64,000 nt of DNA from DATBLE01 sp046732255. GTDB taxonomy: Bacteria > Actinomycetota > Thermoleophilia > Gaiellales > Gaiellaceae. The position numbers and the translations under genes were made by a program. Each line of letters begins with the position of its first letter. The first letter of the stretch is position 1. The notes below the pieces were generated by a model, which searched no databases, had not been told where the DNA came from, and worked only from the letters and a program-made list of their open reading frames with translations. Where the stretch lies: NCBI GenBank assembly GCA_046732255.1, contig JBKPMR010000016.1, positions 62,001 through 126,000 of the forward strand. Direction: 5' to 3'. Positions 56,975-64,000 of this stretch are shown in pieces.

Positions 56975-57706
56975 CTAGTTCGTCGCCACCCCGATCACGA
57001 TCTTGCCCAGGTACCCTCTCGCGCCGCCCGGCCGCTTGCCCAGCTTGACGACGGCGCTCGAGCCCCCGGCCTGGTGGAAGATCGAGTCCTGGGCGTGCGA
57101 CGTGTCCGCCTGTCCCCGGCTCGCGTACGCACCCGACCGGTAGACGGAGGCCTGGATCGCCTCGTTGAAGAACACCTGGCCGGTGTGGACGACGCGGTCC
57201 GCGCTGCCGACACGGACCTTCATGTGGATGTGCGGCGTACGGCCGCGATACCAACCGGGGAAGACGGTCAGGAAGCTCGCCTTGCCGAGTGCGTCGGAGC
57301 GCTGATGGCCGCGGAGGTAGCGGGTCTTCGTCTCCGGTCCCGAGCCACCGCCGGGCGGTCCGCCGGACGAGCTGCCGTCGAAGCCGGAGTACTCGCCGGA
57401 CGCGTCGGCATGCCAGATCTCGACGTCGGCGCTCTTGATCGGCTTGCAGGTCTTCGCGTTCACGATCGTGAACTGGAGCACCAGCGGCAATCCCGGCCTG
57501 CCCTCGCGGACGTCGTAGCGGGTGAGCTTGTTGTCGATCCAGTACGGGCCCTCGGTCACCTCGGGCGTGAGCAGGCAGGTCGCGACGCTGCCGTCGTTCA
57601 CGCCGAACGCTTCGAGCGCCCGCGCGCCGAACGCAACCGAGGCGACGCCGCCGCCGAGGACGCCGATGAGCCCGCGCCGGCTCAGCGTCAGGTCGTCGGT
57701 TGACAT
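56975..57706 (-). CDS. Secreted intradiol ring-cleavage dioxygenase (Tat substrate)
   Basis: 243 residues. Twin-arginine signal 'LSRRGLIGVLGGGVASVAFGA' at the start. Intradiol dioxygenase features: 'TPEVTEGPYWIDNKLTRYDVREGRPGLPLVLQFTI' (first Tyr ligand), 'VEIWHADASGEYSGF', and 'TVFPGWYRGRTPHIHMKV' with Tyr and two His for the Fe(III) site. Cleaves catechol-type rings between the hydroxyls; exported members act on phenolics outside the membrane. A strong AAGGAGG ribosome site precedes ATG 57706. Confidence 0.9.
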   Translation of the reverse strand: MSTDDLTLSRRGLIGVLGGGVASVAFGARALEAFGVNDGSVATCLLTPEVTEGPYWIDNKLTRYDVREGRPGLPLVLQFTIVNAKTCKPIKSADVEIWHADASGEYSGFDGSSSGGPPGGGSGPETKTRYLRGHQRSDALGKASFLTVFPGWYRGRTPHIHMKVRVGSADRVVHTGQVFFNEAIQASVYRSGAYASRGQADTSHAQDSIFHQAGGSSAVVKLGKRPGGARGYLGKIVIGVATN

Positions 57707-57782
57707 GGTGGTTCCTCCTTCGTGGTCGAGGTCGTGCCTTCCCCGGCACGGTAGGGCAGTCACGTGAGACGGGCCTGAGCAG

Positions 57783-57816
57783 TAGGGACAGTCCCGCACT
57801 TCAGGGACTGTCCCTA
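57783..57816. repeat. REP-like double palindrome P2
   Basis: 13-base arms TAGGGACAGTCCC and GGGACTGTCCCTA around an 8-base loop; each arm is itself a palindrome (GGGAC-A/T-GTCCC). The right arm runs into the TAAGAT box of the next gene. Confidence 0.75.
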
Positions 57817-57820
57817 AGAT
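57815..57820 (+). promoter_or_regulatory. -10 box TAAGAT, leaderless start of btpA-like gene
   Basis: TAAGAT, 7 bases before GTG 57828; its first two bases belong to the preceding palindrome. Confidence 0.5.
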
Positions 57821-57827
57821 CAGCTGC

Positions 57828-58613
57828 GTGCGCGAGCTGCTCGCCGGCAAGCCGATCCTCGGGATGATCCACATGCCGGCGCTGCCGTCGGCGCCGCAGA
57901 ACGACAAGTCGATGGACGAGCTCGTCGCCTTTGCCCTCTCGGAGGCGCGCAAGCTCGAGTCGGCCGGCCTCGACGCCTGCATCGTCGAGAACGTCGGCGA
58001 CGTGCCGCTGTTCCGCGACCACGTCTCGGCGGCGACGGTGGCCGCGATGGCAATCCTCGTCACCGAGGTACGGCGGGCTACGTCGATGTACGTCGGCGTG
58101 AACATCCTCCGCAACGCCTGCGAGGAGGCGCTGTCGATCGCCCACGTCTGCGGAGCGGACTTCATCCGCTGCAACGTCGTCATCGGCGCGTACGTGACCG
58201 ACCAGGGGATCATCCAGGGCTGCGCCGCCGACCTTGCCCGGCTCCGGCGCGCACTCGAGTCCGACGTCCTGATCTTCGGCGACGTACACGTCAAGCACGC
58301 CCACCCGCTCTTCGACGTGCCGATCGAGTACGCGGCCCAGGACCTGGCCGAACGCGGCGGGGTCGACGCCGTCATCGTCTCCGGGCCGCGCAGCCCGATT
58401 CCGCCGACGTGGGAGCGGCTCGAAACCGTGAAGGAGGCGGTCGAGCTGCCGGTCCTGATCGGCAGCGGCGTCGGCCTCGAGAACGTGAAGGAGTTCTACG
58501 AGCGCGCCGACGGCGTGCTGATCGGCGAGCCGGACTTCAAGGTCGGCGGCGTCTGGGGCGGCGAGTCGGATGAGACCGCCTATGCCGAGGCCGTTCGGCT
58601 CTGCCGCGGGTAG
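57828..58613 (+). CDS. BtpA/SgcQ family protein
   Basis: 261 residues. 'ILGMIHMPALPSAPQN' start, 'AGLDACIVENVGDVPLFRDHVSAATVAAMAILVTEVRRATSMYVGVNILRNACEEALSIAHVCGADFIRCNVVIGAYVTDQGIIQG' and 'GSGVGLENVKEFYERADGVLIGEPDFKVGG' are the BtpA/SgcQ TIM-barrel signature. BtpA aids photosystem I assembly in cyanobacteria, but SgcQ-like members elsewhere are linked to sugar or nucleoside metabolism; the role here is unknown. Monocistronic, ending against repeat copy C. Confidence 0.88.
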   Translation: MRELLAGKPILGMIHMPALPSAPQNDKSMDELVAFALSEARKLESAGLDACIVENVGDVPLFRDHVSAATVAAMAILVTEVRRATSMYVGVNILRNACEEALSIAHVCGADFIRCNVVIGAYVTDQGIIQGCAADLARLRRALESDVLIFGDVHVKHAHPLFDVPIEYAAQDLAERGGVDAVIVSGPRSPIPPTWERLETVKEAVELPVLIGSGVGLENVKEFYERADGVLIGEPDFKVGGVWGGESDETAYAEAVRLCRG

Positions 58614-58616
58614 AAG

Positions 58617-58735
58617 CGCGGGGAAACCCGTGGTTCCCCCGCGTCGCCCCCTCCTTCGCTCGCTCGCTGCGCTCGAGTCGCCTGCTGACGGCAAGCGCCG
58701 GTGTGCCGCGCCCGCACAGGTCGGTCGCGGCGATG
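58617..58735 (+). repeat. Dispersed repeat R1, copy C
   Basis: Begins 3 bases after the btpA-like stop with a hairpin (58617-58643; 12-base stem with one mismatch, 3-base loop), then the GCTCGCTCGCTGCGCTCG core, GTGTGCCGCGCC and GGTCGGTCGCGGCGA. Same order and the same spacing from a gene's stop codon as copy B on the other strand. Confidence 0.8.
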
Positions 58736-58791
58736 AGTGCTCGGCGGATTGCAGGTAGCCGATAGGGCGACCAGGGTCTGTGGGAGCATTT

Positions 58792-58808
58792 CGTTACCAT
58801 AGGTAACG
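58792..58808. promoter_or_regulatory. MarR-type operator dyad
   Basis: CGTTACC-ATA-GGTAACG, perfect 7-base arms, ending 2 bases before the MarR start codon. Its position over the promoter suggests autorepression of the MarR-MFS operon. Confidence 0.7.
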
Positions 58809-58810
58809 AC

Positions 58811-59254
58811 ATGCGAGTGGCGACTCTCGACTCGTTGGAGCTCGCGAACCGGCTGCGGCCGGTGCTGCTGATGCTCAACCGGCACCTGCGCCGGGAGGCG
58901 CACGCCGAAGGCATCACCGGCGGCCAGGCGGCGCTGCTCGCGCAGATCAGGAATCACCCGCAGCTCGGCGTCCGGGAGCTCGCCGCGCGCGAAGGGATCT
59001 CGGCGCCGTCGATGACGCGCTACCTCGACCGGCTCGAGAAGGCAGGGCTGATCGTCCGGATCCGGTCGCCGGAGGACGCGCGCCGTATCCGCCTCGCCCT
59101 GACGACGAAGGGCGTTCGCGTCCTGCGCTCGGTCCGCCGCCGGCGCACCGCCTGGTTGGCCGAGCGGCTCGACGGCCTCGGCCCGGACGAGCAGCGCGCG
59201 GTCGCGGCTGCGATCGAGCCGCTCGCCCGTCTGCTCGGGGAGGACGATCGGTGA
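58811..59254 (+). CDS. MarR family transcriptional regulator
   Basis: 147 residues. Winged helix 'GVRELAAREGISAPSMTRYLDRLEKAGLIVRIRSPEDARRIRLALTTKGVRVL' (recognition helix and wing with the D-x-R motif), flanked by dimer helices. Overlaps the exporter by GTGA, the usual arrangement of a ligand-sensing repressor and its pump. A dyad operator adjoins the start codon. Confidence 0.92.
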   Translation: MRVATLDSLELANRLRPVLLMLNRHLRREAHAEGITGGQAALLAQIRNHPQLGVRELAAREGISAPSMTRYLDRLEKAGLIVRIRSPEDARRIRLALTTKGVRVLRSVRRRRTAWLAERLDGLGPDEQRAVAAAIEPLARLLGEDDR

Positions 59255-60534
59255 CCGCTGCCCTCCTCGCTCTCAACTCGCGCACGTTCTCGAGCCTGCG
59301 CCGGCACCGCAACTACCGCCTCTTCTTCACCGGCCAGATCGTCTCGGTCACCGGGACGTGGATGCAGGACACCGCCCTTCCTTGGCTGATCCTCGGGCTG
59401 ACCGGATCGCCGATCTACGTCGGTGCGCTCGTCTGCGCGCGCTACGCGCCGTTCCTCGCGTTCGGCCTCGTTTCAGGTGTCTTCGCCGACCGGTTCGACA
59501 ACCGCCGGGTCGTGATCGTCACCCAGACGGTCTCGATGCTCGTCGCCGGCGGGCTGGCCGTGCTCGCCTTTGCGGACGTCTCGCAGGCGTGGCCCTACTT
59601 CGTGCTCGCGTTCCTGGGTGGAACGGCGCTGGTCTTCGACGCGCCGAACCGGCACGCGATGACGTACCAGCTCGTCGGCCGCAACGAGCTGCCGAACGCG
59701 ATCGCGCTCAACTCGTCGCTCTTCAACGCAGGCCGCGTGGTCGGGCCGGCGGTCGGGGGCATCCTGATCGCGGCGGTCGGACCGGGGTGGTGCTTCGCAA
59801 TCAACGCCGGCTCGTTCCTGGCCGTGCTGTCCGCACTGCTGCTGATACACGTGTCGGAGCTGTTCCCGGTCGAACGCAGCTCCGCGGAGCAACCGACCGG
59901 CACGGCCATGCGCGAAGGCCTGCGCTACGCCTCGCGGACGCCGGCGGTCCTGACGGTGCTCGTGGTCGTCACGGTGGTGAGCATGACCGGGTTCAACTTC
60001 CGTGTGCTGCTGCCGGTGCTGGCCTCGAACACGTTGCACGCGGGTGCGGCCGTGTTCGGCGCGCTGTTCGCGTGCTTCGGAGTCGGCGCGCTCCTCGGCG
60101 CGCTCGGCGCCGCCGCGATGAGCCGGGCGAGCTGGCGCGCGCTGATCCTCGGCGCGGCCGGCTTCAGCGGAGCGATGCTCCTGCTCGCACCCGTCCGGAA
60201 CGAGCTCGTCGCCGGCGTGCTCCTGTTGGTGATCGGCTTCTGCTTCTCGACGTGGACGGCGAACAGCCAGTCGATCCTCCAGCTGACCGCCCCGGACCGG
60301 CTCCGCGGTCGCGTCCTCGGCCTCTACCTCTTCGCCTTCGCAGGATTGACGCCGATCGGCGGCCTGTTCGCCGGCTGGCTGGCCGAGGTCGGCGGGACGG
60401 AGCTGGCCTTCGGAGTCGCCGGCACGTGCGGGCTGGCGGTGACGGCGTTCGCGGCAGCGCGGCTCCGCGGCGTCGGATCACCGCGGCGCCGCGCGCCGGT
60501 GGTCGCCGTCGCCGAGGAGCAGCGGACCGTCTAG
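59251..60534 (+). CDS. MFS exporter (MFS_3/EntS type)
   Basis: 427 residues, twelve membrane segments. 'RNYRLFFTGQIVSVTGTWMQDTALPWLILGLTGSPIYVG', 'SGVFADRFDNRRVVIVTQTVSMLVAG' (motif A), 'FDAPNRHAMTYQLVGRNELPNAIALNSSLFNAGRVVGPAVGG' place it with EntS/MFS_3 exporters of siderophores or macrolides. GTG start overlapping the MarR stop. Substrate unknown. Confidence 0.9.
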   Translation: MTAALLALNSRTFSSLRRHRNYRLFFTGQIVSVTGTWMQDTALPWLILGLTGSPIYVGALVCARYAPFLAFGLVSGVFADRFDNRRVVIVTQTVSMLVAGGLAVLAFADVSQAWPYFVLAFLGGTALVFDAPNRHAMTYQLVGRNELPNAIALNSSLFNAGRVVGPAVGGILIAAVGPGWCFAINAGSFLAVLSALLLIHVSELFPVERSSAEQPTGTAMREGLRYASRTPAVLTVLVVVTVVSMTGFNFRVLLPVLASNTLHAGAAVFGALFACFGVGALLGALGAAAMSRASWRALILGAAGFSGAMLLLAPVRNELVAGVLLLVIGFCFSTWTANSQSILQLTAPDRLRGRVLGLYLFAFAGLTPIGGLFAGWLAEVGGTELAFGVAGTCGLAVTAFAAARLRGVGSPRRRAPVVAVAEEQRTV

Positions 60535-60596
60535 CCAGGCTCGATTCTTCCTACCGGAGGGAGTAGGCTCGCCGCACCTGCGACCAAAGGAGAGCC

Positions 60597-60869
60597 ATGT
60601 ACGCCACCCTTCGCTGGTACGACGACCCCGACCTCGCTGGGCGGCTTCAGGAGCGAGGCGACGACGTCAGAACGATCATCTCGGAAATTGCCGGCTTTCG
60701 CGCTTACTACCTGGTCCGCTCCGATGCGGGAACGATCTCCGTCAGCATCTTCGACGACGAGGCGAGCACAAAGGCGTCGAACGAGGCTGCCGCGACGTGG
60801 TTGCGCGAGAACATGCCCGGCGTCTCCGCCAGCAACGTCGCCGGCGGTGAAGTCGTGCTGAGCTTCTAG
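60597..60869 (+). CDS. Small ABM/dimeric alpha-beta barrel-like protein
   Basis: 90 residues. 'YATLRWYDDPDLAGRLQERGDDVRTIISEIAGFRAYYLVRSDAGTISVSIFDDEASTKASNEAAATWLREN' has the beta-alpha-beta-beta-alpha-beta pattern of antibiotic-biosynthesis-monooxygenase-like dimers ('GFRAYYLVR...TISVSIFDDE'). Ribosome site AAAGGAGA 3-4 bases before ATG. May be a stress or haem-handling protein; not assignable further. Confidence 0.8.
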   Translation: MYATLRWYDDPDLAGRLQERGDDVRTIISEIAGFRAYYLVRSDAGTISVSIFDDEASTKASNEAAATWLRENMPGVSASNVAGGEVVLSF

Positions 60870-60901
60870 ACGCTCGCGGCGCGCAATCCACCGCTGAGTC
60901 G

Positions 60902-60926
60902 CACGGGCGAGCCTAGCTCGCCCGTG
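60902..60926. terminator. Hairpin between convergent genes, spanning the msrA stop codon
   Basis: Perfect 11-base stem CACGGGCGAGC / GCTCGCCCGTG around CTA. The loop is the complement of the msrA TAG stop. Confidence 0.65.
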
Positions 60927-61404
60927 TCGGCAGCAGACCCGCGTGGCAGCTCGTGCGGCCCTGCTTCTCGAAGTACTGCTGGTGGTAGTCCTCGGCCTCG
61001 TAGAACTCGCCGGCCGGGACGACCTCGGTGGTGACAGGAGCCGGCAGCTGCGCCTGCACGCGGGCGCGTGACGCAAGCGCCTGCTCCTCCTGCTCGGGTG
61101 AGTGGAAGAACACGGCCGAGCGGTACTGGCTGCCCACGTCCGGCCCCTGTCGGTTTCCCTGGGTCGGGTTGTGCGAGCGCCAGAAGAGGTCCAACAGCTG
61201 GTCGTATGAGACCTGCTCGGGGTCGAACTCGACCTCGACCGCCTCGGCGTGGCCGGTCGTGTCGGAGCAGACGTCGTAGTAGGAGGGGTCCTCGGTATGG
61301 CCGCCCGTGTATCCGACGCGGGTGGCGGTGACGCCGGGAATCGCGCGGAACGCCGACTCGACGCCCCAGAAGCACCCGGCTGCGAATGTGGCTCTCTGTG
61401 TCAT
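60913..61404 (-). CDS. msrA: Peptide-methionine (S)-S-oxide reductase MsrA
   Basis: 163 residues. Catalytic 'FAAGCFWGVESAFR' (GCFWG Cys), 'TRVGYTGGHTEDPSYYDVCSDTTGHAEAVEVEFDP', 'FWRSHNPTQGNRQGPDVGSQYRSAVFF' are the MsrA signature; a recycling Cys lies near the end ('RTSCHAGLL'). Repairs oxidised methionine in proteins. No MsrB partner adjoins. Confidence 0.96.
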   Translation of the reverse strand: MTQRATFAAGCFWGVESAFRAIPGVTATRVGYTGGHTEDPSYYDVCSDTTGHAEAVEVEFDPEQVSYDQLLDLFWRSHNPTQGNRQGPDVGSQYRSAVFFHSPEQEEQALASRARVQAQLPAPVTTEVVPAGEFYEAEDYHQQYFEKQGRTSCHAGLLPTRAS

Positions 61405-61450
61405 GACTTGTAGTCTCGCGGATACGCGGAGCGTTACGTCGGCCCGGAAC

Positions 61451-61478
61451 GCAGTGACAGGCTTAAGCCTGTCACTGC
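61451..61478. repeat. REP-like perfect palindrome P3
   Basis: 28-base perfect palindrome with 14-base arms beginning GCAGTGACAGGCTT, in the 93-base gap between the msrA start and the korB end. It may also act as a terminator for korAB. Confidence 0.75.
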
Positions 61479-61497
61479 TGGTCGAAGCGCGCGACGC

Positions 61498-62517
61498 CTA
61501 GCCGATCGTCCAGGTGTCGCCGGCATGGAGGAGCTCGCCGAGGTCGCCCGCGCCGCGCTTCTCCGTTGCCGCCTGGATCTGCTCGGCCATCAGCTCGTCG
61601 TAGACCGGACGCTCGACGTCGCGGAAGACGCCGATCGGCGTCGGGCCGTGCGGCGTGTGCGCGATCCGCGAGAGCGCGAACGCAAGGCTCGACTTCTCGT
61701 GGTGCTCGTCGTGGACGAGCAGGGCATCCTCCCCCACCTCGGCCACGTCGACCAGCTCGCAGGAGCCGTCGGGGTGCTGGCGGACGCCGTGCTCGCCGTC
61801 CTCGCCGAACCGGATCGGCTGCCCGTGCTCGAGCCGGATCTGGTTCTCGGGGTGGTCCTTGACCGCCTCGAACGCGCCGTCGTTGAAGATGTTGCAGTTC
61901 TGGTAGATCTCGACGAAGGCGGTGCCCTTGTGGGAGGCGGCCCGGCGCAGCACCGACGTCAGGTGCTTGCGGTCGGTGTCGATCGAGCGCGCCACGAACG
62001 TCGCCTCCGCCCCGATCGCGAGCGAGACGGGGTTGAACGGGTGGTCGAGCGACCCCATCGGCGTCGACTTCGTCACCTTGCCGAGCTCACTCGTCGGCGA
62101 GTACTGCCCCTTCGTCAACCCGTAGATCTGGTTGTTGAAGAGGAGGATCTTCACGTTGACGTTGCGGCGCAGCGCGTGGATCAGGTGGTTGCCGCCGATC
62201 GAGAGCGCGTCGCCGTCACCGGTCACGACCCACACGGCCAGGTCCGGCCGGGACGCGGCGAGACCGGTCGCGATCGCAGGCGCGCGCCCGTGGATCGAGT
62301 GCATGCCGTAGGTCTGCATGTAGTACGGGAACCGCGCCGCGCAACCGATCCCGGAGATGAAGACGAGCCGCTCGCGCTCGATCCCGAGCTCGGGCATGAA
62401 CCCCTGCATCGCCGCGAGGATCGCGTAGTCGCCGCACCCCGGGCACCAGCGGACCTCCTGGTCGGTCTTGAAGTCCTTCGCCGTCAGCTCGATGTGCCCG
62501 TTCCCGTTCCCGCTCAC
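61498..62517 (-). CDS. korB: 2-oxoacid:ferredoxin oxidoreductase, beta subunit
   Basis: 339 residues. TPP/4Fe-4S subunit: 'EVRWCPGCGDYAILAAMQ' (Cys ligands), 'ISGIGCAARFPYYMQTYGMHSIHGRAPAIATGL', 'VTGDGDALSIGGNHLIHALRRNVNVKILLFNNQIYGLTKGQYSPTS' (TPP and Mg). With KorA it decarboxylates 2-oxoglutarate (or another 2-oxoacid) to the acyl-CoA and reduces ferredoxin. GTG start overlaps the korA stop. Confidence 0.95.
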   Translation of the reverse strand: MSGNGNGHIELTAKDFKTDQEVRWCPGCGDYAILAAMQGFMPELGIERERLVFISGIGCAARFPYYMQTYGMHSIHGRAPAIATGLAASRPDLAVWVVTGDGDALSIGGNHLIHALRRNVNVKILLFNNQIYGLTKGQYSPTSELGKVTKSTPMGSLDHPFNPVSLAIGAEATFVARSIDTDRKHLTSVLRRAASHKGTAFVEIYQNCNIFNDGAFEAVKDHPENQIRLEHGQPIRFGEDGEHGVRQHPDGSCELVDVAEVGEDALLVHDEHHEKSSLAFALSRIAHTPHGPTPIGVFRDVERPVYDELMAEQIQAATEKRGAGDLGELLHAGDTWTIG

Positions 62518-64000
62518 AGCATCGCCTCCATCGCCGCCGCCAGCTCAGACGACGTGAACGGCAGCCCGCGTACCTGGTTGTAGCCGGCCGCGTCGACCAG
62601 GAATTCCGCACGGATCAGCTTGAGCAGCTGGCCGAGGTTCATCTCGGGGACGAGCACCCGGTCGTAGCTGCGCAGCACGTCGCCGAGGTTGTGCGGGAAC
62701 GGGTTCAGGTGGCGGAGGTGCGCCTGCGCGACCTGGCCGCCGCCCTTGCGAATCCTCCGCACGGCGGAGGTGATCGGCCCGTACGTCCCGCCCCAGCCGA
62801 GAACCAGAAGCTTCGCCCCCTCGTCGTGGTCGACCTCGAGGTCCGGCACCTCGATCCCGGCCACCTTCTGCGCGCGGATGCGGACCATGTAGTCGTGGTT
62901 GTCCGGGTCGTAGGAGACGTTCCCGGTCACGTCTGCCTTCTCCAGGCCGCCGATCCGGTGCTCGAGCCCCGGCGTTCCCGGCAGCGCCCAGGGACGCGCC
63001 AGCGTCTGCGGGTCGCGCAGGTACGGCATGAACGCCCCGTCCTGGTTCGGCGCGTCGGCGAACTCGACCGCGATCTCCGGGATCGCGTCGGGGTCTGGGA
63101 TCAGCCACGGCTCCGAGCCGTTCGCCAGGTAGGCGTCGGAGAGCATGAACACCGGCGTGCGATAGGTGACCGCGATCCGGCACGCCTCGAGCGTCGCGTC
63201 GAAGCAGTCGCCGGGCGTCGCCGCGGCGATCACCGGGACGGGTGACTCGGAGTTCCGTCCGAACATCACGTTCAGGAGGTCGCCCTGCTCCGGCTTCGTC
63301 GGCATGCCGGTCGCAGGGCCGGCGCGCTGGATGTCCAGGATGACGAGCGGGAGCTCGAGCGTGACCGCGAGCCCGATCGTCTCCTGCTTCAGGACGATCC
63401 CCGGGCCGCTGGAGGTGGAGACGCCGAGCGAGCCGCCGAACGACGCACCGAGGGCGGCGCCGACGGCGGCGATCTCGTCCTCGGCCTGGAAGGTGCGGAC
63501 GCCGAAGTGCTTGTAGCCGGCGAGCTCCTCGAGGATCCCCGACGCCGGCGTGATCGGGTAGGCCCCGAGGAAGAGCGGCAGCCCGCTCTTGACGGTCGCG
63601 GCGACGAGTCCGAGCGCGAGCGCCTGGTTGCCGGTGACGTTCCGGTAGACGCCGGGCGCCATCCGCGCCGGCGCGACCTCGTACTGGACCGCGAACGCCT
63701 CGGTCGTCTCTCCGAACGCGTAGCCGGCCTGGAAGGCGCGGATGTTCGCCTCCGCGATCTCCGGGCGCTTGACGAACTTGTTCCGGATCTCGGTGATCGT
63801 CGTATCGGTCGGGCGCGTGTACAGCCACGACATCAGGCCGAGCGCGAACATGTTCTTCGCGCGCTCCGCCTCGCGGCTCGTCACCCCCGCGTCCTTGACC
63901 GCCTCGAGCGTCATCGTCGTCAGCGGGATCGAGTGGACGTTGTAGTCGGCGAGCGAGCCGTCCTCGAGCGGGTTGGACGCGTAGCCGGCCTTGTCGAGGT
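62514..64000 (-). CDS. korA: 2-oxoacid:ferredoxin oxidoreductase, alpha subunit (5' end outside window)
   Basis: At least 495 codons; the frame is open to the right edge, where it reads '...LDKAGYASNPLEDGSLADYNVHSIPLTTMTLEAVKD', the gamma-domain part of the fused gamma-alpha subunit. Then 'GNQALALGLVAATVKSGLPLFLGAYPITPASGILEELA', 'STSSGPGIVLKQETIGLAVTLELPLVILDIQRAGPATGMPTKPEQGDL' and 'LLVLGWGGTYGPI'. Typical actinobacterial KorA, coupled to korB by GTGA. Confidence 0.95.
   Translation of the reverse strand, partial: LDKAGYASNPLEDGSLADYNVHSIPLTTMTLEAVKDAGVTSREAERAKNMFALGLMSWLYTRPTDTTITEIRNKFVKRPEIAEANIRAFQAGYAFGETTEAFAVQYEVAPARMAPGVYRNVTGNQALALGLVAATVKSGLPLFLGAYPITPASGILEELAGYKHFGVRTFQAEDEIAAVGAALGASFGGSLGVSTSSGPGIVLKQETIGLAVTLELPLVILDIQRAGPATGMPTKPEQGDLLNVMFGRNSESPVPVIAAATPGDCFDATLEACRIAVTYRTPVFMLSDAYLANGSEPWLIPDPDAIPEIAVEFADAPNQDGAFMPYLRDPQTLARPWALPGTPGLEHRIGGLEKADVTGNVSYDPDNHDYMVRIRAQKVAGIEVPDLEVDHDEGAKLLVLGWGGTYGPITSAVRRIRKGGGQVAQAHLRHLNPFPHNLGDVLRSYDRVLVPEMNLGQLLKLIRAEFLVDAAGYNQVRGLPFTSSELAAAMEAML

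Overview
The window reads as a chromosome segment of a high-GC actinobacterium. Gene content fits the deep-branching Thermoleophilia (Gaiella/Solirubrobacter-type): a short primary sigma factor, an F420-type LLM oxidoreductase, a MarP-like membrane protease, KorAB, paired acyl-CoA dehydrogenases, and many genes whose start codon lies 6-9 bases after a TANNNT box with no Shine-Dalgarno sequence (leaderless mRNAs). The lineage is an inference from content; there is no rRNA here to prove it.

Layout. 1-7.6 kb: end of a secreted Ig-like repeat protein, a DUF1996 protein, PlsC, the primary sigma factor, a fused homocysteine methyltransferase/MTHFR and a MarP-type protease. 7.6-12.6 kb: branched-chain amino-acid-type ABC transporter (LivF, H, M, K; no LivG), a hotdog thioesterase and a small secreted protein. 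12.6-29.7 kb: acyl-CoA and lipid catabolism, chiefly a long minus-strand run of tightly coupled genes from 27.6 back to 16.7 kb (thioesterase, hydrolase, PaaI, FadE pair, SDR, FadD, quinone reductase, SDR, dehalogenase-like hydrolase, glycolate-oxidase-like FAD protein), then a FabG-like SDR and a haem peroxidase. 29.84-35.53 kb: a tRNA-Asp gene whose 3' 46 bases are repeated exactly 5.6 kb downstream, enclosing a small genomic island: DUF2148 ferredoxin protein, split and duplicated ChrB domains, a beta-propeller, an MFS exporter and a CDF metal exporter. 35.6-48.2 kb: SARP regulator divergent from MOSC and SBP56 genes, two AlkZ-like proteins around a cupin, a DHA2 drug exporter, an ECF41 sigma factor divergent from its epimerase target, two membrane proteins and a frameshifted methyltransferase. 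48.3-55.3 kb: an intracellular GH66/GH15 alpha-glucan locus with ABC transporter and ROK regulator. 55.4-64 kb: cupin, aminotransferase, intradiol dioxygenase, BtpA, MarR-MFS pair, ABM-like protein, MsrA and KorB-KorA (KorA runs off the right edge).

Between and partly inside the genes lie several families of dispersed repeats: a ~110-base element with a covarying hairpin (three copies), a ~72-base module that in one place forms the C-terminus of FadD, an 82-base repeat that encodes the N-termini of two neighbouring enzymes, and short perfect palindromes of REP type. Clear regulatory sites include divergent ECF41 promoters sharing one palindrome, 11-base-period direct repeats beside the SARP gene, and dyads before the MarR, ROK, DHA2 and ChrB genes. 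Three genes appear to start with CTG.

Coordinates and alignments were worked out by eye from the sequence; family names are recognition from memory, not database results.
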